NCBI RefSeq assembly: GCF_014196305.1
Contig: NZ_JACIDJ010000002.1
Span: 620,001 to 684,000 of the forward strand
Direction of reading: 5' to 3'
Length of the DNA stretch: 64,000 nt
Origin: Roseococcus suduntuyensis
GTDB lineage: Bacteria; Pseudomonadota; Alphaproteobacteria; Acetobacterales; Acetobacteraceae
Each line of letters starts with the position of its first letter. Position 1 is the stretch's first letter. Below the pieces are notes generated by a model. That model had not been told where the DNA came from and did no database searches. It saw nothing but the letters and a program-made list of their open reading frames with translations. Positions 1 through 9,424 of this stretch are shown piece by piece. Position numbers and translations under genes: made by a program.

Positions 1-72
1 CGGCCGGAGCGTGTGGACGGCATCGCGGATGCGGTGACGCTGGCGCGGATGGCGGCCGTGGCCGGGGCGTGA
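1..72 (+). CDS. 3' end of an unidentified CDS (truncated by window edge)
   Basis: An open frame runs from the first base to a TGA at 70-72 and gives the last 23 residues of a protein, ending LARMAAVAGA. Its stop overlaps the GTG start of the next gene in a GTGA junction, as is usual in this region, so it is probably the tail of a real upstream gene. Too little is present to name a family. Confidence 0.5.
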   Translation, partial: RPERVDGIADAVTLARMAAVAGA

Positions 73-581
73 CGCCCGAGGCGCTGGCCCGCCGCGTGGC
101 GGCGCATCCCCGCATGGCGCATCTGCTGCGCCTCGCGGCCCTGCACGGGCCGCCGGGTGGCTGGCTCGGCGCGGGCTTCCTTCGCAATGCCGCCTGGGAC
201 TGGCTGCATGGGCGTGAGGTCGACCCGGATGCGGCCGATCTCGACCTCGTCTTCCACGCGCCTGGCCTTGATGCCGCGCCCTTCGCCGCGCGCCTGGCCG
301 CGGCTGAACCCCGTGCGCGCTGGGAGGTGGTGAACCAGGCCGGATTGATGCCCGCCCACGACCTGACGGGCACCATCGCCCTCTGGCCCGAGACCGCCAC
401 CTGCGTGGCCGCGCGCTGGGAGGATGGCCAGGTGGCGCTGCTGGCGCCGCACGGGTGGGAGGACCTGTTTGCGCTTCGCCTGCGTCCCACCCCGGCCTTC
501 GCCGAACGCCGTGCGGTGGTCGAGGCACGGGCCGCCGCACGGGGCTGGTTCGCGCGCTGGCCAGGGTTGTGCTGGGCTTGA
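69..581 (+). CDS. Nucleotidyltransferase family protein (DUF925-like)
   Basis: 170 residues from a GTG start that overlaps the preceding stop (GTGA). The motif GWLGAGFLRNAAWDWLHG at about residues 35-52, followed by an acidic DLDLVFH segment near residue 59, matches small bacterial proteins assigned to the nucleotidyltransferase fold (PF06042/DUF925), where the acidic residues would bind metal. Substrate and role are unknown. It is coupled to the gene upstream. The rnpB RNA gene begins 37 bases after its stop, so any RNase P promoter lies in or just after this coding end. Family call by motif only. Confidence 0.7.
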   Translation: MTPEALARRVAAHPRMAHLLRLAALHGPPGGWLGAGFLRNAAWDWLHGREVDPDAADLDLVFHAPGLDAAPFAARLAAAEPRARWEVVNQAGLMPAHDLTGTIALWPETATCVAARWEDGQVALLAPHGWEDLFALRLRPTPAFAERRAVVEARAAARGWFARWPGLCWA

Positions 582-606
582 CCCCACCCGCCCCCGGGCG
601 CAACAG
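578..606 (+). promoter_or_regulatory. Candidate rnpB promoter
   Basis: A TTGACC -35-like hexamer (578-583) overlaps the stop of the upstream gene. The hexamer 17 bases later (CAACAG, 601-606) is a poor -10. The predicted start would fall about 7 bases before the first paired base of rnpB at 619. Position supports the call more than sequence does. Confidence 0.3.
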
Positions 607-618
607 AAGCGCGGTGCC

Positions 619-1003
619 GGGGGGCCGGGCGACCGCTGGCGGGCGAGAGATCGCGCGCTGGAGGAAAGTCCGGGCTCCACGGAAAGACGGTGCCGGCTAA
701 CGGCCGGCGGGGGCGAGAGCCCTCAGGGAAAGTGCCACAGAGAACAGACCGCCACGCCCGAGAAATCCGGCGCGGCAAGGGTGAAACGGTGGGGCAAGAG
801 CCCACCGCGCTTCCAGCAATGGCGGCGGCACGGCAAACCCCACCGGGAGCAAGGCCGAATAGGGAGGGCCGCGGTAACGCAGGGGTTTTTCGCCCCGCCC
901 TCCGGGTTGGCCGCGCGAAGCGGGTGGTGACACCCGCTCCAGAGGAATGGTCGCACAGGCGCGCAAGCGCTGGACAGAACCCGGCTTACAGGCCCTCCGG
1001 CAC
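619..1003 (+). ncRNA. rnpB: RNase P RNA component, bacterial class A
   Basis: Catalytic RNA of RNase P, which removes 5' leaders from tRNA precursors. Conserved blocks appear in order: GAGGAAAGTCCGGGCTCCA near 661-679, AGGGTGAAACGGTG near 778-791, AAGAGCCCACCGC near 797-809, CCCACCGGGAGCAAG near 839-853, and the 3' ACAGAACCCGGCTTACAG at 974-991. The outer P1 helix pairs GGGGGGCC (619-626) with GGCCCTCC (991-998), which sets both ends to within a few bases. Several short frames cross it, but none has coding character. Confidence 0.95.
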
Positions 1004-1027
1004 CACAACACCCCCTTCCTGAGCCGA

Positions 1028-1047
1028 GTGTGGCCGCGCTGCCACAC
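1028..1047 (+). terminator. Hairpin after rnpB, possible terminator
   Basis: GTGTGGC (1028-1034) pairs perfectly with GCCACAC (1041-1047) across a 6-base loop, about 25 bases after the end of RNase P RNA. There is no run of T, so it is either a weak terminator or a boundary for 3' processing. Confidence 0.3.
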
Positions 1048-1122
1048 CCCCACGCGAAACCCACAGCGGGCTACAACCCGATTGTCACGCTTAAGTTCAA
1101 GCGACTGATTTTGATATGTTTC

Positions 1123-1159
1123 TTTAAAGGCTGCGTCGGTGCTGTCCCATAATATCCCT
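1123..1159 (+). promoter_or_regulatory. Candidate mraZ promoter with overlapping MraZ-type operator
   Basis: The stretch 1075-1195 is clearly AT-richer than its surroundings. A -10-like CATAAT (1148-1153) has a TTAAAG hexamer (1124-1129) 18 bases upstream. On the minus strand AGGGA and TGGGA lie at 10-bp period (plus strand TCCCA 1145-1149, TCCCT 1155-1159). E. coli MraZ binds direct TGGGA repeats separated by 5 bases, so this pair fits an autoregulatory operator covering the -10. The remaining bases to the mraZ start at 1364 would be a long GC-rich 5' leader in which nothing else was recognised. Confidence 0.4.
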
Positions 1160-1363
1160 TGATTAGGGGCATCCACCCAGATACAACACACCCAGCCCAG
1201 ACGGGGTGAGCAAGCTCGGGGGGGCGAGCCATCACCGAAAGGGTTTGGTCGGGCGAGCCGGCGGGGTCGGGGGGCCTCGTCGGCCGCTGTTCCTCCCCAA
1301 AGCCGGGGCGGGGCGGCGTCGCCGAACCCCCCAGGGCGCAACGGGGGGTCACCGACGGTCGCG

Positions 1364-1795
1364 ATGGTCGAATTCGTCGGATCCCTCGATGGCACGCTGG
1401 ACAAGAAGGGGCGCTGCTCCGTTCCCGCCACGTTCCGCAGCCAGCTCAACAACCAGCCTCTCTATCTCCGGCCTTCCGTGCGCGGCACCTTCCTCGAAGC
1501 CTGGCCCTCCATGGATTTCGCGGCCACCGATGCGCCGCGCCTCGGCCCGCTCGACATCCCGAGCGAGGAGGAGGATGACCGCCTCTATGCCCTCATCGCC
1601 GTGGTCGTGCCCGTCCAGCCGGACGCGGAAGGGCGCATCATCGTCCCGCCGCACTTGATCCGTCACGCGGAACTCGGCAACGAATTGTATTTCGTGGGCC
1701 GCCGCAGCTTCTTCGAGATCTGGTCGCGCCAGGCCTTCGAGGCGCGCCTGGCCCGCGCGCTGGCCGCCACCCGCCCGATGCCGAGGGCGTCATGA
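1364..1795 (+). CDS. mraZ: Transcriptional regulator MraZ
   Basis: 143 residues, the usual MraZ length, with two AbrB/SpoVT-like half-domains: the first contains [16 protein letters not shown] (residues 10-25), the second [12 protein letters not shown] from about residue 87. MraZ forms a ring-shaped DNA-binding oligomer and represses the dcw promoter in E. coli. It is the first gene of the division and cell-wall cluster and overlaps rsmH by an ATGA. The start codon has only a weak ribosome binding site (GGGGG about 15 bases upstream), but the conserved MVEFVGS opening fixes it. Confidence 0.95.
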   Translation: MVEFVGSLDGTLDKKGRCSVPATFRSQLNNQPLYLRPSVRGTFLEAWPSMDFAATDAPRLGPLDIPSEEEDDRLYALIAVVVPVQPDAEGRIIVPPHLIRHAELGNELYFVGRRSFFEIWSRQAFEARLARALAATRPMPRAS

Positions 1796-2733
1796 CGCAT
1801 ATCCCCGTCATGCTCGCCGAAGTGCTGCACACGCTGGCCCCCCGCGCCGGCGAGGTGATCCTGGACGGCACCTTCGGCGGCGGCGGCTATGCGGCCGCCT
1901 TCCTCGACGCCGCCCCCTGCACCCTCTGGGCCATGGACCGCGACCCCGACGCCATCGCGCGCGGCGCCGCTCTCGCCGCGCGGCATCCCGGGCGGCTGCA
2001 CCTCATCGAAGGCCGATTCGGCGACATGGTGGCGCATCTCGCCGCGCGCGGTGTCACCGCGCTCGATGGCGCGGTGCTCGATCTCGGCGTCTCCTCCTTC
2101 CAGCTCGATACGCCCGATCGCGGATTCTCCTTCCGCACGGACGGGCCGCTCGACATGCGCATGGGCCGCGACGGGCCTTCCGCCGCCGACCTCGTGAACA
2201 CGCTGGACGAGCGCGAGCTGGCCGAGCTGATCTGGGAATTCGGCGAGGAACGCCATTCGCGCCGCGTGGCCCGCGCCATCCTGCGCGCGCGCGGCGAAGC
2301 GCCCTTCACCACCACCGCGCAGCTCGCCGAAGTGATCCGCCGCGCCGTCCCGCGCGACCCCTCGGGCCTCGATGGCGCGACGCGCAGCTTCCAGGCGCTG
2401 CGCATCCGCGTGAATGACGAGCTGGGGGAGGTCACGCGCGGGCTGGAAGCTGCGATGAGTCTTCTCTCACCCGGTGGGCGAATCGTTGTGGTGTCTTTTC
2501 ACTCGCTGGAAGATCGCATCGTGAAGCGCGCCTTCCAGAAAGCCGCCGGCCGCATGCCCGCCGCCTCCCGCCACGATCCAGGCGCGCTGCTCTCCGCCCC
2601 CGCGCCCACCGGCTTCGAGCTGCTGACGCCGCGCTCGCTCCGTCCTTCCGCCGCCGAGATCGCCGCCAACCCACGTTCCCGCAGCGCGCATCTGCGCGCG
2701 CTGCGCCGCAAGCCCGAGGCTGTGCCATGCTGA
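1792..2733 (+). CDS. rsmH: 16S rRNA (cytosine(1402)-N4)-methyltransferase
   Basis: 313 residues. RsmH transfers a methyl group from S-adenosylmethionine to N4 of C1402 in the 16S rRNA decoding centre. The SAM loop [10 protein letters not shown] lies at about residues 24-33, and the family signature [11 protein letters not shown] near residue 235. Its start overlaps the mraZ stop (ATGA) and its end overlaps ftsL by 7 bases. This is the standard second position in the cluster. Confidence 0.97.
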   Translation: MTHIPVMLAEVLHTLAPRAGEVILDGTFGGGGYAAAFLDAAPCTLWAMDRDPDAIARGAALAARHPGRLHLIEGRFGDMVAHLAARGVTALDGAVLDLGVSSFQLDTPDRGFSFRTDGPLDMRMGRDGPSAADLVNTLDERELAELIWEFGEERHSRRVARAILRARGEAPFTTTAQLAEVIRRAVPRDPSGLDGATRSFQALRIRVNDELGEVTRGLEAAMSLLSPGGRIVVVSFHSLEDRIVKRAFQKAAGRMPAASRHDPGALLSAPAPTGFELLTPRSLRPSAAEIAANPRSRSAHLRALRRKPEAVPC

Positions 2734-3602
2734 TCCGACCCCTCGCCTTCCTGGGCTGCCTCGCCTTCCTGGGCACGGGCTTCCACGTCTATTCCATCAA
2801 GGCCGAGGTGGACGCGGTGGAGGCGGAGCTGCGCCGCACGCTCCAGGCCACCGAGGCCGAGCGCGTGCAGACACGCACCCTCTCGGCCGAATGGGCGCGA
2901 CTGACCGACCAGGACCGGCTGCAGGCGCTGGCCTCGGCGCACCTGCCGGACCTGGTGCCCACCACGCCGCAGCAATTCCTGCGCGTGGCCGATGCCGGGC
3001 GGCGCCTGCCCGCGCCCGCGGATTTCGCGGGCGGCCCCAGCGCCTTCCGCACGCGCACCGATGTGGCGGCCGGGCCGGGCGAGGTGCTGGTTTTCTCCGC
3101 GCGCACCATGGTCGCTGACGCGCGGCCCGCCGCGACGTTTGCCGATGCGCGGCCTGCCGCGACGTTCTCGGATGCGCGGCCTGCCGCGACCTTCTCGGAC
3201 GCGCGGCCCGCCGTCGTGTCGGACGCGCCGGTCACGCCGGTGGCGATTCCGACGGCCGTCTCCGGGCCCGCACCGCAGCCCGTGGCGGCGGCGCCGGTCG
3301 TGGCCGCCTTGGCCGTCCCCACCCCCGTCATTGCCCCCACCCCTCGCGCCACCCCCGTGGCCGCGCGCCCGCCCGAACCCCGCCGCGCGCCGGAACCCCG
3401 CCCCGCCCCGCGCCTGGCCGAGGCCCCGGTTCGCCCGGCCCCGGCCCCGCGTGACGTCGCCGCCGCACGCCCCGCCGCCGACCCCGCGCTGCGCACGGCC
3501 ATGCATGTCCGCGCCGCGCCCATGGCGCCGCCCATGCCGCAGGCGGGCTCCATGCTGGGCGGCGGCGTCTCCCTGCCGCCCCCCGTGCCCTTCGGCCGAT
3601 GA
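2727..3602 (+). CDS. ftsL: Cell division protein FtsL with a long Pro/Ala-rich tail
   Basis: FtsL is a small bitopic divisome protein that joins FtsQ and FtsB and activates FtsWI. Residues 2-20 form one hydrophobic segment, and residues 24-60 ([14 protein letters not shown] onward) look like the periplasmic coiled coil. That completes a normal FtsL of about 100-120 residues, but this protein has 291: the rest is a low-complexity tail of Pro, Ala and Arg with four copies of a nine-residue repeat around residues 130-162. It overlaps rsmH by 7 bases and ftsI by 4. The tail is in frame through to the ftsI start, so a frameshift is unlikely. Identity rests mainly on gene order and topology. Confidence 0.85.
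   Translation: MLIRPLAFLGCLAFLGTGFHVYSIKAEVDAVEAELRRTLQATEAERVQTRTLSAEWARLTDQDRLQALASAHLPDLVPTTPQQFLRVADAGRRLPAPADFAGGPSAFRTRTDVAAGPGEVLVFSARTMVADARPAATFADARPAATFSDARPAATFSDARPAVVSDAPVTPVAIPTAVSGPAPQPVAAAPVVAALAVPTPVIAPTPRATPVAARPPEPRRAPEPRPAPRLAEAPVRPAPAPRDVAAARPAADPALRTAMHVRAAPMAPPMPQAGSMLGGGVSLPPPVPFGR
3114..3212 (+). repeat. 27-bp tandem repeat inside ftsL
   Basis: Three full 27-bp units (3114-3140, 3141-3167, 3168-3194) and a partial fourth encode the nine-residue unit ADARPAATF, with A/S variation at the first position. Units differ at only a few bases, so the array looks recent or is kept uniform by slippage or recombination. The period is a multiple of three, so copy-number change keeps the frame. 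Confidence 0.9.
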
Positions 3603-5512
3603 ACCTGCCCCCCGCGCCCCCGCCGCTGCCCCCCGAGGCCTCGCCCGTCCGGTCCACGCCGCGCGCGGCACTCCGTCGTCCGCCACCGCGCCAGCCTGAC
3701 CACCATCGCCAGATGCGCACGCGGCTGGGCTTCGCCACCTTCGGCTTCGCGGTGCTGTTCGGCGCGGTCGCGGTCACGCTGGCGGACCGCACGGTGATCA
3801 ACCCGGCTTCGTCGGCCATCGCGCAGCCGCGCCCCCTCCCGCGCGCCGAGCCGCCGGTGACGCGCGCCGAGATCGTGGACCGCAACAACGAGGTGCTGGC
3901 GGTGACGGTGCGCGGACGCGCGCTCTACGCCCGCCCCGCCCATATCCAGGACCCCGAGGCGGTGGCGGCGCTGCTGCACCCCATCCTGCCGCATCTGGAC
4001 CGCGAACGGCTGGTGGCGCGCCTCTCGCCGCCCTACGTCTTCGCCTACATTGATCGCTTCATCACGCCGCGCCAGGAAGAGGCGATCAACGCGCTCGGCA
4101 TCGTGGGCCTGAACTTCGAGACGGCCGAGCGCCGCACCTATCCCCGCGGGCGCGACGCCGCCCACGTGCTGGGCCTGGTGGACGTGGACAACCAGGGCCT
4201 CTTCGGCGCCGAACGCTGGTTCGACGAACGCCTGCGCGTGGACCGCAACGCGCTGCGCCTCTCGCTCGACATCCGCGTCCAGCGCGAACTGCGCGAGACG
4301 CTGGCCCACACCGTCGAACGCTTCAGCGGCATCGGCGGCGTGGCCATGCTGATGGACGTGAACACGGGCGAGATGCTGGGCATGGCCTCCCTGCCCGATT
4401 TCAGCGGCGCGGACCCGGCCGGCTCGCCCCCCGGCAACCGCTTCCACCGCGCGGTGGAGGGCGTCTATGAGCCCGGCTCCACCATGAAGCTGCTGACGGC
4501 GGCCATGGCGCTGGAACTGGGCACGGTGCAGATGCATTCGGGCTTCGACGCCTCGCGCCCCATCCGCTTCGGCCGGCATTCCATCAGCGATTTCCGGGGC
4601 AAGAACCGCTGGCTCGCCCTGCCCGAGATCATCGCCTATTCGTCCAACATCGCCTCCGCGCACATGGCGATGACGGTGGGCACGGGGCGGCACCGGGAGT
4701 TCCTGGCGCGCTTCGGCATCGCGCGGCACCAGCGCCTGGGCATCGAGCTGCCGGAATCGGCGGCCATCCTGCTGCCCGGCGAGCGCGACTGGCGCGACAT
4801 CCACACCATGACCATCGGCTTCGGCCATGGCGTGTCCATCACGCCGCTGCACGTCATCAACAGCGCCGCCACGCTGGCCAATGGCGGGCTGTTCCGCACG
4901 CCCACCATCCTGGCGCAGCCCGACGGGGCGGAGCGCGAGGGCACGCGCGTGATCAGCGAGCGCACCTCGCACCAGATGCGCCGGCTGATGCGGATCGCGG
5001 TGACGGAGGGCTCGGCCCGCGGCGCCAATGCGCCCGGCTATTTCGTGGGCGGCAAGACGGGCACGGCGCTGAAGCCCAACCCCGGCGGGCGCGGCTATTC
5101 GACCGACCGGCGCGTCTCCGCCTTCGTGGGCGTCTTCCCGATGCACGCCCCGCGCTACGCCGTCTATCTCATGGTGGACGAGCCGCGGCCGCGCGCCGAC
5201 ACCGGCCCCTTCGCGACCGCGGGCGTGGTCGCCGCCCCCGCCGCGCGCCGCGTGATCGAGCGTGTGGCCCCCATCCTGGGCCTGGTGCCCGAGACGGAGC
5301 GCCTGGCCGAGATCGAGCAATCGCTGCATGTGCCGCTGCAGCCCGGCCGGCCGCGCGCCCCCGCCGCGGCGCCCATGGCGGCACCGCGCCAGCCGGCCGC
5401 GCGCCCCGCGCCCGCCATCGCGCCCAGCCTGCCCGAGGTGGCGCCCATCCGGCGCACCAGTTTGCCCCAGGGCGCCATCCAGACGGCCGAGGGCCGCCAT
5501 GCGGCTCCATGA
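3599..5512 (+). CDS. ftsI: Division-specific peptidoglycan transpeptidase FtsI (PBP3)
   Basis: 637 residues; class B penicillin-binding protein that cross-links septal peptidoglycan with FtsW. A Pro-rich cytoplasmic stretch of about 40 residues precedes a single transmembrane segment near 43-63. The pedestal domain begins at RAEIVDRNNEVLA. The transpeptidase motifs are GSTMKLL with the nucleophile Ser near 294 (SxxK), SSN near 348 and KTGTA near 486. A Pro/Ala-rich tail of about 60 residues follows the catalytic domain. The start overlaps the ftsL stop (ATGA). A later Met (MRTRLG, near residue 39) is a weaker alternative start. It runs 14 bases into murE. Confidence 0.97.
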   Translation: MNLPPAPPPLPPEASPVRSTPRAALRRPPPRQPDHHRQMRTRLGFATFGFAVLFGAVAVTLADRTVINPASSAIAQPRPLPRAEPPVTRAEIVDRNNEVLAVTVRGRALYARPAHIQDPEAVAALLHPILPHLDRERLVARLSPPYVFAYIDRFITPRQEEAINALGIVGLNFETAERRTYPRGRDAAHVLGLVDVDNQGLFGAERWFDERLRVDRNALRLSLDIRVQRELRETLAHTVERFSGIGGVAMLMDVNTGEMLGMASLPDFSGADPAGSPPGNRFHRAVEGVYEPGSTMKLLTAAMALELGTVQMHSGFDASRPIRFGRHSISDFRGKNRWLALPEIIAYSSNIASAHMAMTVGTGRHREFLARFGIARHQRLGIELPESAAILLPGERDWRDIHTMTIGFGHGVSITPLHVINSAATLANGGLFRTPTILAQPDGAEREGTRVISERTSHQMRRLMRIAVTEGSARGANAPGYFVGGKTGTALKPNPGGRGYSTDRRVSAFVGVFPMHAPRYAVYLMVDEPRPRADTGPFATAGVVAAPAARRVIERVAPILGLVPETERLAEIEQSLHVPLQPGRPRAPAAAPMAAPRQPAARPAPAIAPSLPEVAPIRRTSLPQGAIQTAEGRHAAP

Positions 5513-6959
5513 CCTGCTGGCCCGCGCGGGTCTGACCGCCGAAGGCCCCGACGCCGAGATCATGGGGCTGACGGCCGACAGCCGCGCGGTGCGGCCGGGC
5601 TTTCTTTTCGCCGCCCTGCCCGGTGTTCGCGCCGATGGCGCGCGCTTCATCGCCGATGCGCGCACACGCGGCGCGGTGGCCGTGCTGGCGGGGCCGGGCG
5701 TGGCGGCGGAACCGGGCCTGGCCTGGATCACGGCCGCCGACCCGCGCCTCGCGCTGGCGCGCCTCGCCGCGGCCTTCCATGGCGCGCAGCCCGCGCATGT
5801 GGTCGCCGTCACGGGCACCAATGGCAAGACCAGCACGGTGGATTTCACCCGGCAGTTGCTGGCGGCGGAGGGGATGGCCGCGGCCTCGCTCGGCACGCTC
5901 GGCCTGCGCGCACCCGGACTGCCGGAGGAGGAGAGCCTCACCACCCCCGACCCCGTGGCGCTGCACGCGACATTGGCGAAGCTGCACGCGGCCGGCGTGA
6001 CGCACCTGGCCATGGAGGCGAGCTCGCACGGGCTGGACCAGCGGCGGCTCGATGGCGTGGCGCTGGCGGGTGCCGGCTTCACCAACCTGACGCGCGACCA
6101 CCTGGACTATCACGGCGGCATGGCCGCATACCGCGCGGCCAAGCTGCGGCTGTTCGACACGCTTCTGCCCGCCGGCGCGCCCGCCGTGCTGCACGCGGGC
6201 ATGGAGGCCGAGACGCTGGCCGCGCTGCGCGCTCTCGTGGCGGCACGGGGGCTGCGCGGCATTGAGGTGGGCGAGGGCGCGGGCGAGGTGTCGCTGCTCT
6301 CCCACACGCCGCTGCCGCGGGGGCAGCGCCTCACCCTCGATGTCGCGGGCGTGCGGGGCGAGGTGGAAATCCCCCTCCCCGGCCGCTTCCAGGCGGACAA
6401 CCTGCTGGTGGCGGTGGGCCTCGCGCTCGGCCTCGGCGTGGCGCCCGACCGGCTGCTGGCCGCGCTGCCGGGCCTTTCGGGCGTGCGCGGGCGGATGGAG
6501 CTGGCGGCCACCCTGCCCAACGGCGCCGCCATCTATGTGGACTACGCCCACACGCCCGACGCGCTGGCCCGGCTGCTGGCGGCACTCAGGCCCCATGTCG
6601 CGCCGGGGGCGCGGCTGCATGTGCTGTTCGGCGCCGGCGGCGACCGGGACCCGGGCAAGCGGCCCCTGATGGGTGCGGCCGCCGCCCAGGGCGCCGACTG
6701 GGTCTGGGTGACGGATGACAACCCGCGCTCCGAAGACCCCGCCGCCATCCGCGCCGCCGTGCGCCTCGGCGCGCCGGGGGCGGTGGATGCGGGGGGACGC
6801 GAGGACGCCATCGCCGCCGCCCTTTCGGCCCTCGGCCCCGGCGACGTGCTGGCCGTGGCCGGCAAGGGGCATGAGCGGGGGCAGAGCATCGCGGGCGTGA
6901 CCCACCCCTTCGACGATGTGGAGGTGGTGCGCCGCCTCGCAGGACGGGTGGCGGCATGA
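5499..6959 (+). CDS. murE: UDP-MurNAc-L-Ala-D-Glu:meso-diaminopimelate ligase
   Basis: 486 residues; cytoplasmic ATP-dependent Mur ligase that adds the third stem-peptide residue. The P-loop GTNGKTSTVDF lies near residues 105-115 and the central signature HGLDQRRLDG near 176. DNPRSEDP near 407 carries the DNPR motif that marks specificity for meso-diaminopimelate rather than lysine, as expected for a Gram-negative. The start ATG lies inside the ftsI end (14-base overlap). Longer in-frame starts would run deep into ftsI and were not used. It ends in an ATGA overlap with murF. Confidence 0.97.
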   Translation: MRLHDLLARAGLTAEGPDAEIMGLTADSRAVRPGFLFAALPGVRADGARFIADARTRGAVAVLAGPGVAAEPGLAWITAADPRLALARLAAAFHGAQPAHVVAVTGTNGKTSTVDFTRQLLAAEGMAAASLGTLGLRAPGLPEEESLTTPDPVALHATLAKLHAAGVTHLAMEASSHGLDQRRLDGVALAGAGFTNLTRDHLDYHGGMAAYRAAKLRLFDTLLPAGAPAVLHAGMEAETLAALRALVAARGLRGIEVGEGAGEVSLLSHTPLPRGQRLTLDVAGVRGEVEIPLPGRFQADNLLVAVGLALGLGVAPDRLLAALPGLSGVRGRMELAATLPNGAAIYVDYAHTPDALARLLAALRPHVAPGARLHVLFGAGGDRDPGKRPLMGAAAAQGADWVWVTDDNPRSEDPAAIRAAVRLGAPGAVDAGGREDAIAAALSALGPGDVLAVAGKGHERGQSIAGVTHPFDDVEVVRRLAGRVAA

Positions 6960-8320
6960 GCGCGCTCTGGACCGCCGAGGAATTGCGCGCGGCGACCGGC
7001 GGCGCCTGCGCCGAAGGGCTCGCCGTGACCGGCATCACCATCGACACCCGCGCGACCGGGGCGGGCGACCTCTTCGTGGCGCTGCGCGCCGCGCGCGACG
7101 GGCATGACTTCGTGGCCGAGGCCTTCCTGCGCGGCGCGGCCGCCATGGTGGACCGCGACATTTCGGGCGGCCCCACCCTGCGCGTGGCCGACACGCTGGC
7201 CGGGCTGACGGCGCTGGGCGCGGCCGGGCGGGCGCGCAGCAAGGCGCGCGTGATCGCCGTGACGGGCTCGGTCGGCAAGACCACCACCAAGGACATGCTG
7301 GCGCGGGCCTGCGCGGGGCTCGGCCCCACCCATGCGGCGGCGGCCAGCCACAACAACCATTGGGGCGTGCCGCTGACGCTGGCCCGCCTGCCGCGCGACG
7401 CCGCCTGGGCCATCATCGAGATCGGCATGAACAACCCGGGCGAGATCGCGCCGCTGGCGCGCCTCGCCGCGCCGCATGTGGCCGTCATCACCACCATCGG
7501 CACGGCGCATATCGGCAACATGGGCAGCGTGGAGGCCATCGCGGACGAGAAGGCCGCGATCATGTCGGGCCTGGGCGCGGGCGGGATCGCGGTGCTGCCG
7601 CAGGACAGCCCGCACTTCCCCCGCCTCGCGGCCCATGCCGCCGGGTTCGGCGCGCGGGTCATCGGCTTCGGCGAGGGCCCGGAATGCGCCGCCCGCCTGC
7701 TCGCCTTCCGGGGCGAGGCCATGGGCAGCGTCTCCGAATGCGACCTGCTGGGGCGGCATGTGGAAATCCGCCTCGCCCAGCCGGGCCGGCACATGGCGCT
7801 GAACGCGCTGGCGGCACTCACGGCCGTGCAGGCGGCGGGCGGCGATGCGGGGCTGGCCGCCGCCGCGCTGGACGGCTTCGGCGCCGCGGCCGGGCGGGGT
7901 GCCATGCGGCATATCCCCACCCCCGATGGCGGGACGGCCCTGCTGCTGGACGAGAGCTACAACGCCTCCGACACCGCCGTGCGCGCGGCCCTCGCGGTCC
8001 TCGCCGGGCAGAAGGCCCGCCGGCGCATCGCGGTGCTGGGCGACATGCTGGAAATGGGCCAATTCGGCCGGGACCTGCATGCCGGGCTGGCCAGCGATGC
8101 GGCGGACGCGGCCGACCTCGTGTTTGCCTGCGGGCCGATGATGGGGCATCTCTTCGCCGCCCTGCCCCCCGCGCGCCGGGGGGCGCACATGCCGGACGCG
8201 GCCAGCCTTGCCCCCGTGGTGGCGGCGGCGCTGCGCGAGGGCGATGCGGTGCTGGTGAAAGGTTCCCTCGGCATGCGGATGGCCGAGATCATCCGCGCCC
8301 TGACCGAGAGGACTGCCTGA
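6956..8320 (+). CDS. murF: UDP-MurNAc-tripeptide:D-Ala-D-Ala ligase
   Basis: 454 residues; adds the D-Ala-D-Ala dipeptide made by Ddl to complete the UDP-MurNAc pentapeptide. The N-terminal substrate domain has [18 protein letters not shown], the P-loop is [12 protein letters not shown] near 103-114, and the C-terminal ligase domain has [11 protein letters not shown] near 334. Length is typical. It overlaps murE by ATGA and shares one base with mraY (TGATG). Confidence 0.97.
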   Translation: MSALWTAEELRAATGGACAEGLAVTGITIDTRATGAGDLFVALRAARDGHDFVAEAFLRGAAAMVDRDISGGPTLRVADTLAGLTALGAAGRARSKARVIAVTGSVGKTTTKDMLARACAGLGPTHAAAASHNNHWGVPLTLARLPRDAAWAIIEIGMNNPGEIAPLARLAAPHVAVITTIGTAHIGNMGSVEAIADEKAAIMSGLGAGGIAVLPQDSPHFPRLAAHAAGFGARVIGFGEGPECAARLLAFRGEAMGSVSECDLLGRHVEIRLAQPGRHMALNALAALTAVQAAGGDAGLAAAALDGFGAAAGRGAMRHIPTPDGGTALLLDESYNASDTAVRAALAVLAGQKARRRIAVLGDMLEMGQFGRDLHAGLASDAADAADLVFACGPMMGHLFAALPPARRGAHMPDAASLAPVVAAALREGDAVLVKGSLGMRMAEIIRALTERTA

Positions 8321-9408
8321 TGCTGCCCATTCTGCTCGCCCCGCTCGCGGACGAGTTCATCATGTTCAACCTGGTGCGCTACCTGACCTTCCGCGCGGGG
8401 GCCGCCTGCATGACGGCGCTGGTGCTCTGCCTCGCCTTCGGCAAGCCCATCATCGCCTGGCTGCGGACCTTCCAGCCGGCCGGCCAGCCCATCCGCGAGG
8501 ACGGGCCGCAAAGCCATCTGCTGACCAAGAAGGGCACGCCCACCATGGGCGGCGTGCTGATCCTCTTCTCGCTCACCATCGCGGTGCTGCTCTGGGCCGA
8601 TCTGCGCAACGGCTTCGTCTGGCCGGTGCTGCTGGTCACGCTGGGCTATGGCGCGCTGGGCTTCGCCGATGACTGGATGAAGGTGACCAAGCGCAACACC
8701 AAGGGCGTGTCGGGGCGGATGAAGCTGCTGGTGCAGGGCGGCATCGCGCTGGTGGCTTCCATCTGGCTGAGCCTGCTGCTGCCGCCGGGGCTGTCCAGCA
8801 ACATGGCGGTGCCCTTCTTCAAGGACATCCTGGTGCCGCTGGGCATCCTGTTCCCGCTGATCGCCGCTTTCGTGATGGTGGGGGCCTCCAACGCGGTGAA
8901 CCTGACGGACGGGCTGGACGGGCTGGCCATCGTGCCGGTGATGATCGCGGCGGCGGTCTTCGCGCTGATCGCCTACCTGGTCGGCAACCGCATCTTCGCC
9001 GACTACCTGCAGCTGCATGGCGTGCCGGGGGCGGGGGAGCTCGCGGTGTTCTGCTCGGCGCTGATCGGCGCCTCGCTGGGATTCCTGTGGTTCAACGCGC
9101 CGCCGGCGGCGGTGTTCATGGGCGACACGGGTTCGCTCGCGCTGGGCGGCGCGCTGGGCTCCATCGCGGTGGCGACCAAGCATGAGATGGTGCTGGCCAT
9201 CGTGGGCGGGCTGTTCGTGGTGGAGACGCTCTCCGTCATCATCCAGGTGTTCTGGTTCAAGCGGACGGGGCGGCGGGTGTTTCTGATGGCGCCGCTGCAC
9301 CACCATTTCGAGAAGAAGGGCTGGGCCGAGCCCACCATCGTGATCCGCTTCTGGATCATCGCGATGGTGCTGGGGCTGGTCGGCCTCTCCACCTTGAAAA
9401 TCCGATGA
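8320..9408 (+). CDS. mraY: Phospho-MurNAc-pentapeptide transferase (lipid I synthase)
   Basis: 362 residues; polytopic inner-membrane enzyme that transfers phospho-MurNAc-pentapeptide to undecaprenyl phosphate, giving lipid I. About ten hydrophobic segments are visible. Family motifs are DDWMK near 117, [10 protein letters not shown] near 194, [12 protein letters not shown] near 267 and HHHFEKKGW near 327; the Asp and His residues bind Mg and the nucleotide. The start ATG at 8320 shares one base with the murF stop. An intergenic space of 16 bases separates it from murD. Confidence 0.97.
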   Translation: MLPILLAPLADEFIMFNLVRYLTFRAGAACMTALVLCLAFGKPIIAWLRTFQPAGQPIREDGPQSHLLTKKGTPTMGGVLILFSLTIAVLLWADLRNGFVWPVLLVTLGYGALGFADDWMKVTKRNTKGVSGRMKLLVQGGIALVASIWLSLLLPPGLSSNMAVPFFKDILVPLGILFPLIAAFVMVGASNAVNLTDGLDGLAIVPVMIAAAVFALIAYLVGNRIFADYLQLHGVPGAGELAVFCSALIGASLGFLWFNAPPAAVFMGDTGSLALGGALGSIAVATKHEMVLAIVGGLFVVETLSVIIQVFWFKRTGRRVFLMAPLHHHFEKKGWAEPTIVIRFWIIAMVLGLVGLSTLKIR

Positions 9409-9424
9409 GGGGGAAGATCCGCTG

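Noticed and set aside
690-1022. Protein-coding frames inside the RNase P RNA gene
   Set aside because: The region matches conserved RNase P RNA blocks and the P1 pairing; the frames have no protein family character.
1200-1363. GGG-rich stretch before mraZ as extra MraZ boxes
   Set aside because: The G runs have no regular 10-bp spacing; they reflect GC content.
2789-6085. A 1098-codon open frame on the minus strand across ftsL, ftsI and murE
   Set aside because: It is antisense to three clear genes, has low-complexity Arg/Ala/Gly composition and no family motif; long shadow frames are normal at this GC content.
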